A stretch of DNA of 64,000 nucleotides, from assembly GCF_001412535.1 (NCBI RefSeq), contig NZ_CP011774.1:2537501-2601500 (forward strand), in the 5' to 3' direction. How positions within the stretch are numbered: the first letter of the stretch is position 1; each line of letters begins with the position of its first letter. The notes beneath the pieces were generated by a model that made no database searches, had not been told where the DNA came from, and saw only the letters and a list, made by a program, of their open reading frames with translations. Positions 27,456 to 35,782 of this stretch are shown here, piece after piece. Made by a program: the position numbers and the translations under genes. The stretch is from Limnohabitans sp. 63ED37-2. GTDB lineage: Bacteria > Pseudomonadota > Gammaproteobacteria > Burkholderiales > Burkholderiaceae_C.

Positions 27456-28298
27456 ATGAACACCCACATTTGCACCCTGAGCGCTCTGGCCGGTGCCGCC
27501 TTGCTCAGCGCCTGCCAAACCGTTCCGTTGAAGACCGCCACACCCCCCACCTCACCCGAAGTGGTGGGTGAATTTCGCAAGGGCACAGGCTATCTGAACG
27601 GTTACATCGATCGCAAGGAACTGCCCGACAGCCTGGCCCTGGTGCCGCCACCGCCCGCCCCCGGATCGGCCCGCCATGCAGCCGATCTACAGCTGCACCA
27701 GCAAACGCGTGCCCTGCGCAACACACCACGCTGGGAATACGCCTTCAAGGACGTGAACCTGAAGTTTCCCGAAGCGGCTGGGGTGTTCTCTTGCGCACTG
27801 GACATGCCGATTTCGCAAGAGGCCACGCCCCACCTGAACATGCTGCTGCGCCGCAGCTTGATTGACGCGGGCTTTGCCACTTACAAAGCCAAAGACCACT
27901 ACCAGCGCAAGCGTCCCTTTGCCGAGCTGGGTGAAACCACCTGCTCACCCAAGGAAGAGGCCCACCTGTCCAAGGACGGCTCTTACCCCTCGGGCCACGC
28001 CGCACTGGGCTGGGGCTGGGGTTTGATCCTGGCAGGCTTGGCCCCTGACAAGGCCAACGCCTTGCTCCAACGCGGCCACGCCTTTGGCGACAGCCGCATG
28101 GTGTGTGGCGTGCACTGGCAAAGTGACCTGGAAGCTGGGCGGGTGGTGGGCGCAGCCGCTGTGGCCCGTTTGCAGGCCGACCCGGTGTTTCAGGCCCAGG
28201 CCCAACTGGCCAAAGCCGAAATCGACGCCGCCCGAGCCAGGGGCCTGAAGTCTGACCGCAAAGACTGCGCTGCTGAAGCTGATGCACTGAAACGTTGA
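27456..28298 (+). CDS. Class A non-specific acid phosphatase, lipoprotein, PAP2 family
   Basis: This 280-residue secreted phosphatase of the PhoN/PAP2 class A type has all three PAP2 motifs: KDHYQRKRP, PSGHA in GSYPSGHAALGW, and SRMVCGVHWQSD with the catalytic histidines. The N terminus ends in LSALAGAALLSAC, a lipobox, so it is likely membrane-anchored in the periplasm or outer membrane. AAGGAG precedes the ATG. It would release phosphate from organic phosphomonoesters. No Pho box is obvious in the 185 bases upstream. Confidence 0.93.
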   Translation: MNTHICTLSALAGAALLSACQTVPLKTATPPTSPEVVGEFRKGTGYLNGYIDRKELPDSLALVPPPPAPGSARHAADLQLHQQTRALRNTPRWEYAFKDVNLKFPEAAGVFSCALDMPISQEATPHLNMLLRRSLIDAGFATYKAKDHYQRKRPFAELGETTCSPKEEAHLSKDGSYPSGHAALGWGWGLILAGLAPDKANALLQRGHAFGDSRMVCGVHWQSDLEAGRVVGAAAVARLQADPVFQAQAQLAKAEIDAARARGLKSDRKDCAAEADALKR

Positions 28299-28397
28299 GC
28301 TTTGAACGTTGAGCGTTCAAATTCCAACACCCCAAACCAAGGCTTCACCTACCACACCCCCCAGCCCATCGCATGGGGCCTGCGACAATCAGGCCCC

Positions 28398-29354
28398 ATG
28401 CACCTGATCATTCCTTATGCGGCCAGCCAAGCCTTCTCCGGCCCCGAGGTCTGGGCCGGTTGGCAGCTGCCCTATTTGCAAGCCCTGCTGAGCCTGCTGC
28501 AGCGCCAGCAGGTCCTGCAAGACGCTGGCCCCACAGCACTGCACCTGCCCCACGAACGCCTGCAAGCCCAAGCCTTGGGCTGGCCGCTGGACGCTCCCAC
28601 CCTGCCTTGGGCTGCGTGGCACCAGGCGCAACAAGGCCAGCAGAGCGCCGCGCCCCAAGCCTGGATGACGCCCTGCCACTGGCAGGTCGGCATGGACCAG
28701 GTGGTGATGGCCGACCCCGCGCATTTGCGCTTGAGCGACGATGAATCGCAGCAACTGCTGCAAGCCATGCAACCGTTTTTGCAAGAAGACGGCTTGCAAG
28801 TGACTTGGCACAGCGCCTTGCGCTGGCACGCCCAAGGCGCGATGCTGGCCGACCTGCCCACCGCCTCGCTCGACCGGGTGATTGGCCAAAACGTGAAAGA
28901 CTGGATGCCCCAGCACCCTGCGGCGCGGCCACTGCAACGCTTGCAAAGCGAGATGCAGATGCTGCTCTACAACCACCCAGTGAACGACGCCCGCGACGCC
29001 CGCAGACAACACACGGTCAATGCCTTTTGGCTGCACGGTGCGGGCTCGCTGCCTGCCGCTGCCGCACCCATGAACGGGACGATGACCGTGCCGGACGCCC
29101 TCCGGTCCAGCGCTTTGCATGGGGATGTGCCAGCTTGGCGGCAAGCTTGGCAGCAGCTCGATGCAACGGCCGTGGCCGATTTGGTACAACACGTCAAAGC
29201 CACGGGCCAAGGCCAGCTTAGCCTGTGCAGCGAACACACCGCCCACACCTACACAGCCGCGCCCGCCGCCTGGCACCAGCGCATCCACCGACTGTTCAAG
29301 CAACCTTCCACTGAAGCGGCCTTGCAAGCCCTCATCACTTCCTGCCCCCCCTGA
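28398..29354 (+). CDS. RpfE-like conserved protein upstream of recJ
   Basis: This 318-residue soluble protein begins MHLIIPYAASQAFSGPE. It contains VNAFWLHGAGSLP near residue 213, a signature I associate with the family called RpfE in Xanthomonas and annotated as a distant phosphoglycerate-mutase-like protein elsewhere. In Xanthomonas, rpfE also lies beside recJ. It starts 99 bases after the phosphatase and ends 8 bases before recJ, so it is probably co-transcribed with recJ. Its function is not established; the residue-level evidence for mutase activity is not visible. The upstream frame to 28302 is not used. Confidence 0.7.
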   Translation: MHLIIPYAASQAFSGPEVWAGWQLPYLQALLSLLQRQQVLQDAGPTALHLPHERLQAQALGWPLDAPTLPWAAWHQAQQGQQSAAPQAWMTPCHWQVGMDQVVMADPAHLRLSDDESQQLLQAMQPFLQEDGLQVTWHSALRWHAQGAMLADLPTASLDRVIGQNVKDWMPQHPAARPLQRLQSEMQMLLYNHPVNDARDARRQHTVNAFWLHGAGSLPAAAAPMNGTMTVPDALRSSALHGDVPAWRQAWQQLDATAVADLVQHVKATGQGQLSLCSEHTAHTYTAAPAAWHQRIHRLFKQPSTEAALQALITSCPP

Positions 29355-29362
29355 ATCACGCC

Positions 29363-31072
29363 ATGAATTTGCTCACCCGAGATGTGCCCCCCCGCAGCGC
29401 CTGGGCGCTGGAACAAGCGGGCGTCCACCCCCTGCTGGCCCGCCTGTATGCGGCGCGTGGCGTACTGTCCAAAGACGAACTCGATGACGCGCTGAACCTG
29501 CTGCTGCCCCCGGCGGGCATGTTGGGGACGCAAGAAGCAGCCAAGTTGCTGGCCGATGCCATGGCGCACAACAAGCGCCTGTGCATCGTGGCCGATTACG
29601 ACTGCGACGGCGCCACCGCTTGCGCCGTGGGTGTGCGTGGCCTGCGCATGCTGGGGGCAAACAATGTGAGCTACCTGGTGCCCGACCGCGTGGTCGACGG
29701 CTATGGCCTGACCCCACCCATTGCCGAGCGGGTGCACGCACAAGGCGCGGATGTGCTGATCACCGTGGATAACGGCATCGCCAGCGTAGCGGGCGTTCAG
29801 GCCGCGCAGGCCCTGGGCCTGCAGGTGCTGGTCACCGACCACCATTTGCCTGGGAGTGAGTTGCCCAGCGCCGAAGTCATCGTCAACCCCAACCAGCCCG
29901 GCTGCAGCTTCACCAGCAAATCCATCGCGGGTGTGGGTGTGATGTTTTACGTGCTGCTGGCCCTGCGGGCCGAGCTGCGCCAGCGCGGCGTGTTTGACGC
30001 GAGCAACCAACCGCGCTTGGACGCTTTACTGCCGCTGGTCGCTTTGGGCACGGTGGCCGATGTGGTCAAGCTCGACCCCAACAACCGCCGCCTGGTGGCG
30101 CAGGGCCTGCGCCGCGTGCGGGCCGGGGCCATGCCGCCGGGCATGGCCGCGCTGATGCGTGCCGCCAGCCGCGAAACCGCCAAGGCCACCACTTTTGACT
30201 TTGGTTTTGCCTTGGGGCCACGCATCAACGCGGCAGGCCGCTTGGCCGACATGACACTGGGCATCGAATGCTTGCTGACCGACGACACAGGCCGCGCCGA
30301 CGAGCTGGCGCGGCAGCTGGACGCGATCAACCGCGAGCGCCGCGTGATCGAGGGTGACATGCGCGAGATGGCGATGGAGATGGCCGAGTCGCTGTTTGAC
30401 GAAGGCGACGAGCCGCCGCCCGCCATTTGTGTGTTCGACCCGGATTTTCACGAAGGCGTGGTCGGCATCGTGGCCTCGCGCATCAAGGACAAATTGCACC
30501 GCCCCACCTTTGTGTTCGCGGCCAGCAGCGCCCCGGGCAAGGAGCATGAACTCAAAGGCTCAGGCCGCTCCATCGCAGGCTTTCATTTGCGTGACGCGCT
30601 TGATTTGGTGGCCAAACGCACCCCGGGCGTGTTGCTGCGTTTTGGTGGCCACGCCATGGCAGCGGGCTGCACGATTGCCGAAGAGCACCTGGATGTGTTT
30701 GAAGAAACGCTGAACCAAGTGGCCCTGGAATGGCTGGACGCGGCCACGCTACAACGCCGTCTGGAAACCGATGGGCCGCTGCCCGCCGAATACCGCCGGG
30801 TGGATTTGGTGGAGATGCTGCACCACGAAGTCTGGGGCCAGGGATTTGCACCGCCCGTGTTTTGCGAAGAGATCGAAATCGTGTCGCAACGCTTGGTGGG
30901 CGAGAAACACCTGTCACTCAAGATGAAGCACCAAGGCCAGCCGGTCGAGGGCATCTGGTTTGGCCGCACCGAGCCTTTGCCATCACGCGTCAAATTGGCC
31001 TACCGGCTGGATGCCGACGAGTGGCAGGGCCAAAAGCGGGTGCGCTTTTTGGTGGAGGGCGCTGAGCTTTAA
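29363..31072 (+). CDS. recJ: Single-strand-specific DNA exonuclease RecJ
   Basis: RecJ degrades single-stranded DNA 5' to 3' in recombination and mismatch repair. The 569 residues include the DHH domain with CIVADYDCDGATACAVG, VTVDNGIA, VTDHHLPG, GTVADVVKLD and RINAAGRLADM, then the DHHA1 domain with FGGHAMAAGC, and a C-terminal OB-like domain. All metal ligands appear intact. It follows the RpfE-like gene by 8 bases and converges on coaD. Confidence 0.97.
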   Translation: MNLLTRDVPPRSAWALEQAGVHPLLARLYAARGVLSKDELDDALNLLLPPAGMLGTQEAAKLLADAMAHNKRLCIVADYDCDGATACAVGVRGLRMLGANNVSYLVPDRVVDGYGLTPPIAERVHAQGADVLITVDNGIASVAGVQAAQALGLQVLVTDHHLPGSELPSAEVIVNPNQPGCSFTSKSIAGVGVMFYVLLALRAELRQRGVFDASNQPRLDALLPLVALGTVADVVKLDPNNRRLVAQGLRRVRAGAMPPGMAALMRAASRETAKATTFDFGFALGPRINAAGRLADMTLGIECLLTDDTGRADELARQLDAINRERRVIEGDMREMAMEMAESLFDEGDEPPPAICVFDPDFHEGVVGIVASRIKDKLHRPTFVFAASSAPGKEHELKGSGRSIAGFHLRDALDLVAKRTPGVLLRFGGHAMAAGCTIAEEHLDVFEETLNQVALEWLDAATLQRRLETDGPLPAEYRRVDLVEMLHHEVWGQGFAPPVFCEEIEIVSQRLVGEKHLSLKMKHQGQPVEGIWFGRTEPLPSRVKLAYRLDADEWQGQKRVRFLVEGAEL

Positions 31073-31084
31073 ATCCCCAATGGC

Positions 31085-31603
31085 TCAATGTTTGGTCGCG
31101 ACCTTGCCCTGCAAGGCATTGAGCACCGGTGCAGACACCAAGCCCGACACATCGCCGCCCAGCTTGGCAATTTCTCGCACCAAGGTGCTGCTGATGTGCT
31201 GCACAGGGGCGCTGGTGTGCAAAAACACGGTGTCCACTTCCGGGGCCAGGTGGCGGTTCATGCCGGACATCTGGGTTTCGTAGTCGTAATCGGTCACCGA
31301 GCGCAGGCCGCGCACGATCACCTGGGCGTTTTGCGCTCGCACAAATTCCACGATCAAACCGTCAAAAGGCAGCGCCTTCACATTCGGGCAATCGGCCAGC
31401 GCGGCTTGCACCAAGGCCACACGCTCGTCCAGACTGAACAAAGTGTTTTTGTGGTGCGCCCGAGCCACCGCGATGACGACCTGGTCAAACATTTTTGCGG
31501 CGCGGCGGATGGCGTCTTCATGCCCCAGCGTCAACGGGTCAAAGGTGCCCGAATAAACGGCTGTGACAACAGCGTTCACAGCGGTGTTGGCAGATCGGCT
31601 CAT
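31085..31603 (-). CDS. coaD: Phosphopantetheine adenylyltransferase
   Basis: CoaD makes dephospho-CoA from phosphopantetheine and ATP. The 172-residue protein has the nucleotidyltransferase loop YSGTFDPLTLGHEDAIRRA (TxGH) and the SSTLVREIA motif near the C terminus. The first 14 residues before VYSGTFDP are longer than usual; the ATG at 31603 overlaps the rsmD stop by 4 bases, while a GTG at about residue 12 could give the standard length. rsmD-coaD is a conserved pair. Confidence 0.97.
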   Translation of the reverse strand: MSRSANTAVNAVVTAVYSGTFDPLTLGHEDAIRRAAKMFDQVVIAVARAHHKNTLFSLDERVALVQAALADCPNVKALPFDGLIVEFVRAQNAQVIVRGLRSVTDYDYETQMSGMNRHLAPEVDTVFLHTSAPVQHISSTLVREIAKLGGDVSGLVSAPVLNALQGKVATKH

Positions 31604-32301
31604 GGCGTGTCTCCTTCAGTAGGTATGACGGTCGGGGTGGGCACAGGTTCGAGACTGGTGCGTTGCAGCAAATGTGCGTGCACCGCACCCGCCTTGAGGT
31701 GGCGCTCGCACTGCAAGCCCAAAACCCCCAGCGCCTCGGCAGGCCAGGCCACAGGCGCTTCCAGGTAAATCCAGCCACCGACAGGCACGGCCCGGGTGGC
31801 CGCCTTGAGGGCCGGTTCAAACCAGGGGCCATCGAAGGGCGGGTCGATGAAGACCAGGTCCACACTGCCCGCGGGCAAACGGCCCAGAGCGCTCACTGCG
31901 TCGCCACGCTGCACGCTGACCGCGTCGGCCTTGAGGCGGGTGACGTTGTCCTGCAGCAGCTGCACCAACACAGCGTCCTGCTCGACCAACAGCACATGGG
32001 CAGCACCGCGCGAAGCGGCCTCCAGCCCTAGCACACCCGTGCCCGCAAACGCGTCCACGCAGCGCCAGCCGCTCAGGTCCTGGCCCAGCCAATTGAACAA
32101 GGTCTCGCGCACGCGGTCGGGCGTGGGCCGCAGGCCCGGCTTGTCCAGCACCTTCAGCCGCGTACGCCGCCACTGGCCGCCGATGATGCGCACCTCGTGC
32201 GAAGGTTGGCCTTTGGGGGAGCGGGGAGCCGGTTTCTTGGCCGGGGCCGAACGGGCGCTGCCACTGGCACGTGTGGTGCGTGAGGTTTTGGAAGAAGGCA
32301 T
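31600..32301 (-). CDS. rsmD: 16S rRNA (guanine966-N2)-methyltransferase RsmD
   Basis: RsmD methylates G966 of 16S rRNA in the 30S subunit. From the ATG at 32301 the protein is 233 residues. A basic, low-complexity stretch of about 35 residues (KTSRTTRASGSARSAPAKK) precedes the domain start EVRIIGGQWRRTRL; then come PTPDRVRETLFNWL, the SAM site FAGTGVLGLEAASRG and the catalytic DPPF in VFIDPPFDGPW. It is coupled to coaD by a 4-base overlap. The upstream frame to 32481 overlaps dadA and is not used. Confidence 0.95.
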   Translation of the reverse strand: MPSSKTSRTTRASGSARSAPAKKPAPRSPKGQPSHEVRIIGGQWRRTRLKVLDKPGLRPTPDRVRETLFNWLGQDLSGWRCVDAFAGTGVLGLEAASRGAAHVLLVEQDAVLVQLLQDNVTRLKADAVSVQRGDAVSALGRLPAGSVDLVFIDPPFDGPWFEPALKAATRAVPVGGWIYLEAPVAWPAEALGVLGLQCERHLKAGAVHAHLLQRTSLEPVPTPTVIPTEGDTP

Positions 32302-32398
32302 AGGCCGCAAGTGTAAAGCGGCCCTGTGTACCTTTGACCCTGTGGGTGCAGCCCGTGGCCTTGTCGCACCACGCGCATCACCCGACCAGGCGATCTGA

Positions 32399-33718
32399 TC
32401 AGGCGGCCTTGGGCTGCGCCCGAGGCCTGCGCCCCATGGGCAAACGCGTCGCACCCGCATAGCGCTGCCAAGCCAGATCATCGTGCCGGATGGCGGGCTG
32501 GCGCCCGGTGATCACATCGGCCGTGAGCTGGGCGCTGCCGCAGGCCATGGTCCAGCCCAGGGTGCCGTGCCCGGTGTTCAAAAACAAACCCTGCACCGGG
32601 CAAGCTCCCACCACCGGGGTGCTGTCCGGCGTCATCGGGCGCAGCCCGGTCCAGAACTTCGCCTGTGACAGGTCGCCACCCGGGAAGAGGTCCTGCACCA
32701 CCATCTCCAGGGTCTGGCGGCGGCGCTCGTCGAGCGACAGGTCGTGGCCCACCAGCCCCGCCATGCCGCCTACGCGGATGCGTTGGTCAAAGCGGGTGAT
32801 GGCGACTTTGTAGGTTTCATCGAGCACCGTGGACTCGGGGGCACGCGAGGCGTCGACCAAGGGCAATGTGAGTGAATAGCCTTTGACCGGGTAGACCGGC
32901 AAATCCATGCCCCAAGGCAGCAGCAAGTCCCGGGACTGCACGCCCAGCGCCAGCACCACTCGGTCTGCCGCCACATGGCGCAGGGGCTGATCGCCCGCCT
33001 GGACCCAGGCGCCATGCACCCGACCCCCTTGCACATCGAGTGAGGCGATGTTCTGCCCCCACTCGAAGCGCACGCCTGCGGCCTCGGCCATAGCGGCCAA
33101 ACGGGTGGTGAACAGGTGGCAGTCCCCGGTTTCGTCGTCCGGCAAGCGCAGGCCACCTGCCAGCCTTGGCAATGCATCGGCCAAGCCAGGCTCCACACCC
33201 GTGAGTTGCTCGCGGCCGAGCAACTCAAAAGGCACGCCGCAGTCGCGCAGCACGTCAATGTCTTTTTGTGCCGCGTCCAGCTGGGCATGGGTGCGGAACA
33301 GCTGCAAAGTGCCGCCTTGGCGCTCTTCATAACTCAGGCCCGTGTCGGCCCGCAGCTGACGCAGCACATCGCGGCTGTAGCTGGACAGGCGCATCATGCG
33401 TTCCTTGTTGACGGCGTAGTCGGCCGCATTGCACTGGGCCAACATGCTCAGCAACCAGCGCCACTGGAACGCGCTGCCGTCGGGGCGCAGGCTCAAGGGC
33501 GCGTGTTTTTGGAACAGCCATTTGAGCGCTTTCAGGGGAATGCCCGGGGCCGCCCAGGGGGTGGAGTAGCCGGGCGAGACCTGCCCGGCGTTGGCAAAAC
33601 TGGTCTCCAGGGCGGGGCCGCTTTGGCGGTCGATCACGGTGACCTCGGCCCCGGCGCGGGCCAAAAAATAAGCGGTGGTGGTGCCAATGACACCGGAACC
33701 CAAAACAAGGACTTTCAT
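32399..33718 (-). CDS. dadA: D-amino acid dehydrogenase small subunit
   Basis: DadA is an FAD enzyme at the inner membrane that deaminates D-amino acids, chiefly D-alanine, passing electrons to the respiratory chain. The 439 residues start with the dinucleotide-binding loop [30 protein letters not shown] and include [18 protein letters not shown] and [18 protein letters not shown], both DadA signatures. It is divergent from an Lrp-family gene, with 130 bases between them that hold spaced repeats; control by that regulator is likely, as is known for dad genes in other bacteria. Confidence 0.96.
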   Translation of the reverse strand: MKVLVLGSGVIGTTTAYFLARAGAEVTVIDRQSGPALETSFANAGQVSPGYSTPWAAPGIPLKALKWLFQKHAPLSLRPDGSAFQWRWLLSMLAQCNAADYAVNKERMMRLSSYSRDVLRQLRADTGLSYEERQGGTLQLFRTHAQLDAAQKDIDVLRDCGVPFELLGREQLTGVEPGLADALPRLAGGLRLPDDETGDCHLFTTRLAAMAEAAGVRFEWGQNIASLDVQGGRVHGAWVQAGDQPLRHVAADRVVLALGVQSRDLLLPWGMDLPVYPVKGYSLTLPLVDASRAPESTVLDETYKVAITRFDQRIRVGGMAGLVGHDLSLDERRRQTLEMVVQDLFPGGDLSQAKFWTGLRPMTPDSTPVVGACPVQGLFLNTGHGTLGWTMACGSAQLTADVITGRQPAIRHDDLAWQRYAGATRLPMGRRPRAQPKAA

Positions 33719-33739
33719 GGATCTGACCTCTCATTTGTG

Positions 33740-33850
33740 CAATGAAGTGGATTCTAGAAATCGCTTATCAGTGAATTTCATTGAAAATATCGCCAATACC
33801 AGTGAAATCCAACCCCCAAGGTACTCTCAGTAAAGGCTACGCAGTGAAAT
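33740..33850. promoter_or_regulatory. Spaced CAGTGAA repeats between dadA and lrp (candidate Lrp sites)
   Basis: CAGTGAATT at 33769, CAGTGAAAT at 33800 and CAGTGAAAT at 33842 are direct repeats, with a weaker CAATGAAGT at 33740. The spacings of 29, 31 and 42 bases are close to 3, 3 and 4 helical turns, as expected for a regulator that wraps DNA. The last copy runs into the ATG of the Lrp gene. The region is AT-rich against its surroundings. This is a candidate operator only. Confidence 0.5.
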
Positions 33851-34319
33851 GACCGAACTTGACCGCATCGATCTGAAAATCCTGGACGCCCTGCAGGCCC
33901 AAGGCCGCCTGAGCATGACCGAGCTGGCCGAGCGGGTGGGCCTGTCGGCCTCGCCCTGCACCGAGCGGGTGCGCCGCATGGAACGCGAAGGCGTGATCAC
34001 CGGCTACCACGCGCACCTGCACCCTCAGGCGCTGGGGCGCACACTGCTGGTCTTTGTGGAGATACGGCTGTCCAGCAAATCAGACGAGGTGTTTGAAAAA
34101 GTGCGTGCCGCGATGCAGGCCTTGCCCGAGGTGATGGAGTGCCACCTGGTGTCGGGCAGTTTTGACTACCTGATCAAGGCCCGCCTGAAGGGCATGAGCG
34201 ATTACCGCAGCTTGCTGGGCAAATTGCTCAAGAACATCCCGGTGCCCGCCGAGTCACACAGCTATGTGGTGATGGAAGAGGTCAAGGAAAGCATGCAGCT
34301 GGCCCTGAGCCGGGCTTGA
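33849..34319 (+). CDS. Lrp/AsnC-family transcriptional regulator
   Basis: This 156-residue regulator has an N-terminal winged helix-turn-helix (LDRIDLKILDALQAQGRLS, LAERVGLSASPCTERVRRME) and a C-terminal RAM ligand domain (VMECHLVSGSFDYLIKARLKGMSDY). Lrp-type proteins bind amino acids and form octamers on DNA. Its position divergent from dadA suggests that it senses alanine or a related amino acid and controls D-alanine catabolism, like DadR; the close match to general Lrp leaves a wider role possible. Confidence 0.94.
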   Translation: MTELDRIDLKILDALQAQGRLSMTELAERVGLSASPCTERVRRMEREGVITGYHAHLHPQALGRTLLVFVEIRLSSKSDEVFEKVRAAMQALPEVMECHLVSGSFDYLIKARLKGMSDYRSLLGKLLKNIPVPAESHSYVVMEEVKESMQLALSRA

Positions 34320-34360
34320 GCTGGCTGGCTCAGCAGCCAGATCTGCCCATGGCCTGGCTG

Positions 34361-35743
34361 TCAAGGCGCAGCGCCCACCACCACCGTCACCATGCGCTCG
34401 GGCTGAAGCACCCGGGCCATGGCGCGTTGCACATCGGCCACGGTCACGCGCTCTATGTGGCGCGTCCAGTTGCTCAGATAGTCCAGCGGCAACCGGTTCC
34501 AGGCGATGTTGGCCACGTTGTCCAACAACTTACGGTTGCTGTCGATGCGCAGCGCAAAGCCGCCCACCAGATTGGATTTGGCCGCGGTCAGTTCGGCTTC
34601 GGTTGGGCCCTGGCGAACAAAGTCTTGCACCACCTCTTGAGCCACCGCCACGGCTTGTTTGGCCTGGTCAGGCCGTGTTTGCAGCCCCACCATGAAGGCC
34701 CCGGCATGCAGGCCCGGTGCAAAAGCGCTGTAAACGCTGTAGCTCAGGCCGCGTTTTTCGCGCACCTGCTCGGTCAGGCGCGAGACAAAACCGCCCCCAC
34801 CCAAAATGTGGTTGCCCACCAGCAGGGCAAAAAAGTCGGGGTCGGTGCGCTTGTAGCCGGGCTGGCCGATCAGCACATGGGCCTGGGCCGAGTCAAAGGG
34901 CAGGTTCAGGCTTTGTGCGGCGCCCAGTGGTGCCACTTCGGGCACAGGCGGCAAGCTGGGGCAACCTGACTCGCGGGGCCATTGCGCCAGCAGACGCTGC
35001 ACCAAGTCGTCCGCCTGCGCCCGGGTCAAAGCACCCACCACACTGACTGTGGCGCGGCAAGCCCGCAAGGCTTGTGCGTGCAGGTTTTTCAGGTCTTGCA
35101 CGTTGATGCGCGAGAGGGTGTCAGGCGTCGCCCGATAACCATAGGGGTGCACGCCATACACAGCCTCGGAAAAGCGGTGTTGCACCACGGTACCGGGCTT
35201 GGTGAGTGATTCGCGGATGGAGGCACTGATGCGTTCGCGGTCGCGCAACCACATGGCTTCGGGGAAAGCCGGGTGGGCCATTTGCCGCGCAGCCAGAGCC
35301 ACGGCTTTGGCCAGCAGGTCAGGGTAGCTCAAGCTGCGCAGGCCAAAACTCATGCGGTCACCGCTCGCACTGGCCCCAAAGCTGGCGCCCAGGTCGGCCC
35401 AGGCTTCACCGATCTGGTTTTCGTCCATGGCTTGGGGGTAAGGGCCTGGGCCCTGCCCTTGCACTTGGGGTTCGGCACGGGTGCCGTTGGCCATTTGACC
35501 GGCCATGATCGAGGCCAGGCCCGCCTGCGCAGCCGGATCACGGCGACTGCCCGCGTCGATGTCGATCTGCACATCCACCATGGGGATGGCGTGGCTCTCC
35601 ACCAAATAAACCCGTACACCACTGGGCTGGGTCCAGTGCTGAATGGGCAAGGAAGCCTGCGCCCAGCTGGCCGAGGCCCAACAGGCCAGTGCCAAGGCCG
35701 TGCGCCGCCAAGCGAGAGCGTTCAAAGAAGTCATCAGGGACAT
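34361..35743 (-). CDS. M16-family peptidase-like protein, inactive-type partner
   Basis: This 460-residue exported member of the insulinase-like M16 family begins with a signal peptide (TSLNALAWRRTALALACWASASWAQA) and has the two-domain clamp fold (RIDSNRKLLDNVANIAWNRLPLDYL late). At the place of the zinc motif HxxEH it reads AGLASIMAGQM, so it cannot bind zinc there. It follows an active M16 gene by some 20-40 bases, forming the usual active/inactive pair that works as a heterodimer, presumably degrading peptides in the periplasm. ATG 35743 or 35761 may be the start. Confidence 0.9.
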   Translation of the reverse strand: MSLMTSLNALAWRRTALALACWASASWAQASLPIQHWTQPSGVRVYLVESHAIPMVDVQIDIDAGSRRDPAAQAGLASIMAGQMANGTRAEPQVQGQGPGPYPQAMDENQIGEAWADLGASFGASASGDRMSFGLRSLSYPDLLAKAVALAARQMAHPAFPEAMWLRDRERISASIRESLTKPGTVVQHRFSEAVYGVHPYGYRATPDTLSRINVQDLKNLHAQALRACRATVSVVGALTRAQADDLVQRLLAQWPRESGCPSLPPVPEVAPLGAAQSLNLPFDSAQAHVLIGQPGYKRTDPDFFALLVGNHILGGGGFVSRLTEQVREKRGLSYSVYSAFAPGLHAGAFMVGLQTRPDQAKQAVAVAQEVVQDFVRQGPTEAELTAAKSNLVGGFALRIDSNRKLLDNVANIAWNRLPLDYLSNWTRHIERVTVADVQRAMARVLQPERMVTVVVGAAP

Positions 35744-35782
35744 GGGGTGTTGGACTTTCATGACGAGGCGCTTGAAGGGCGA

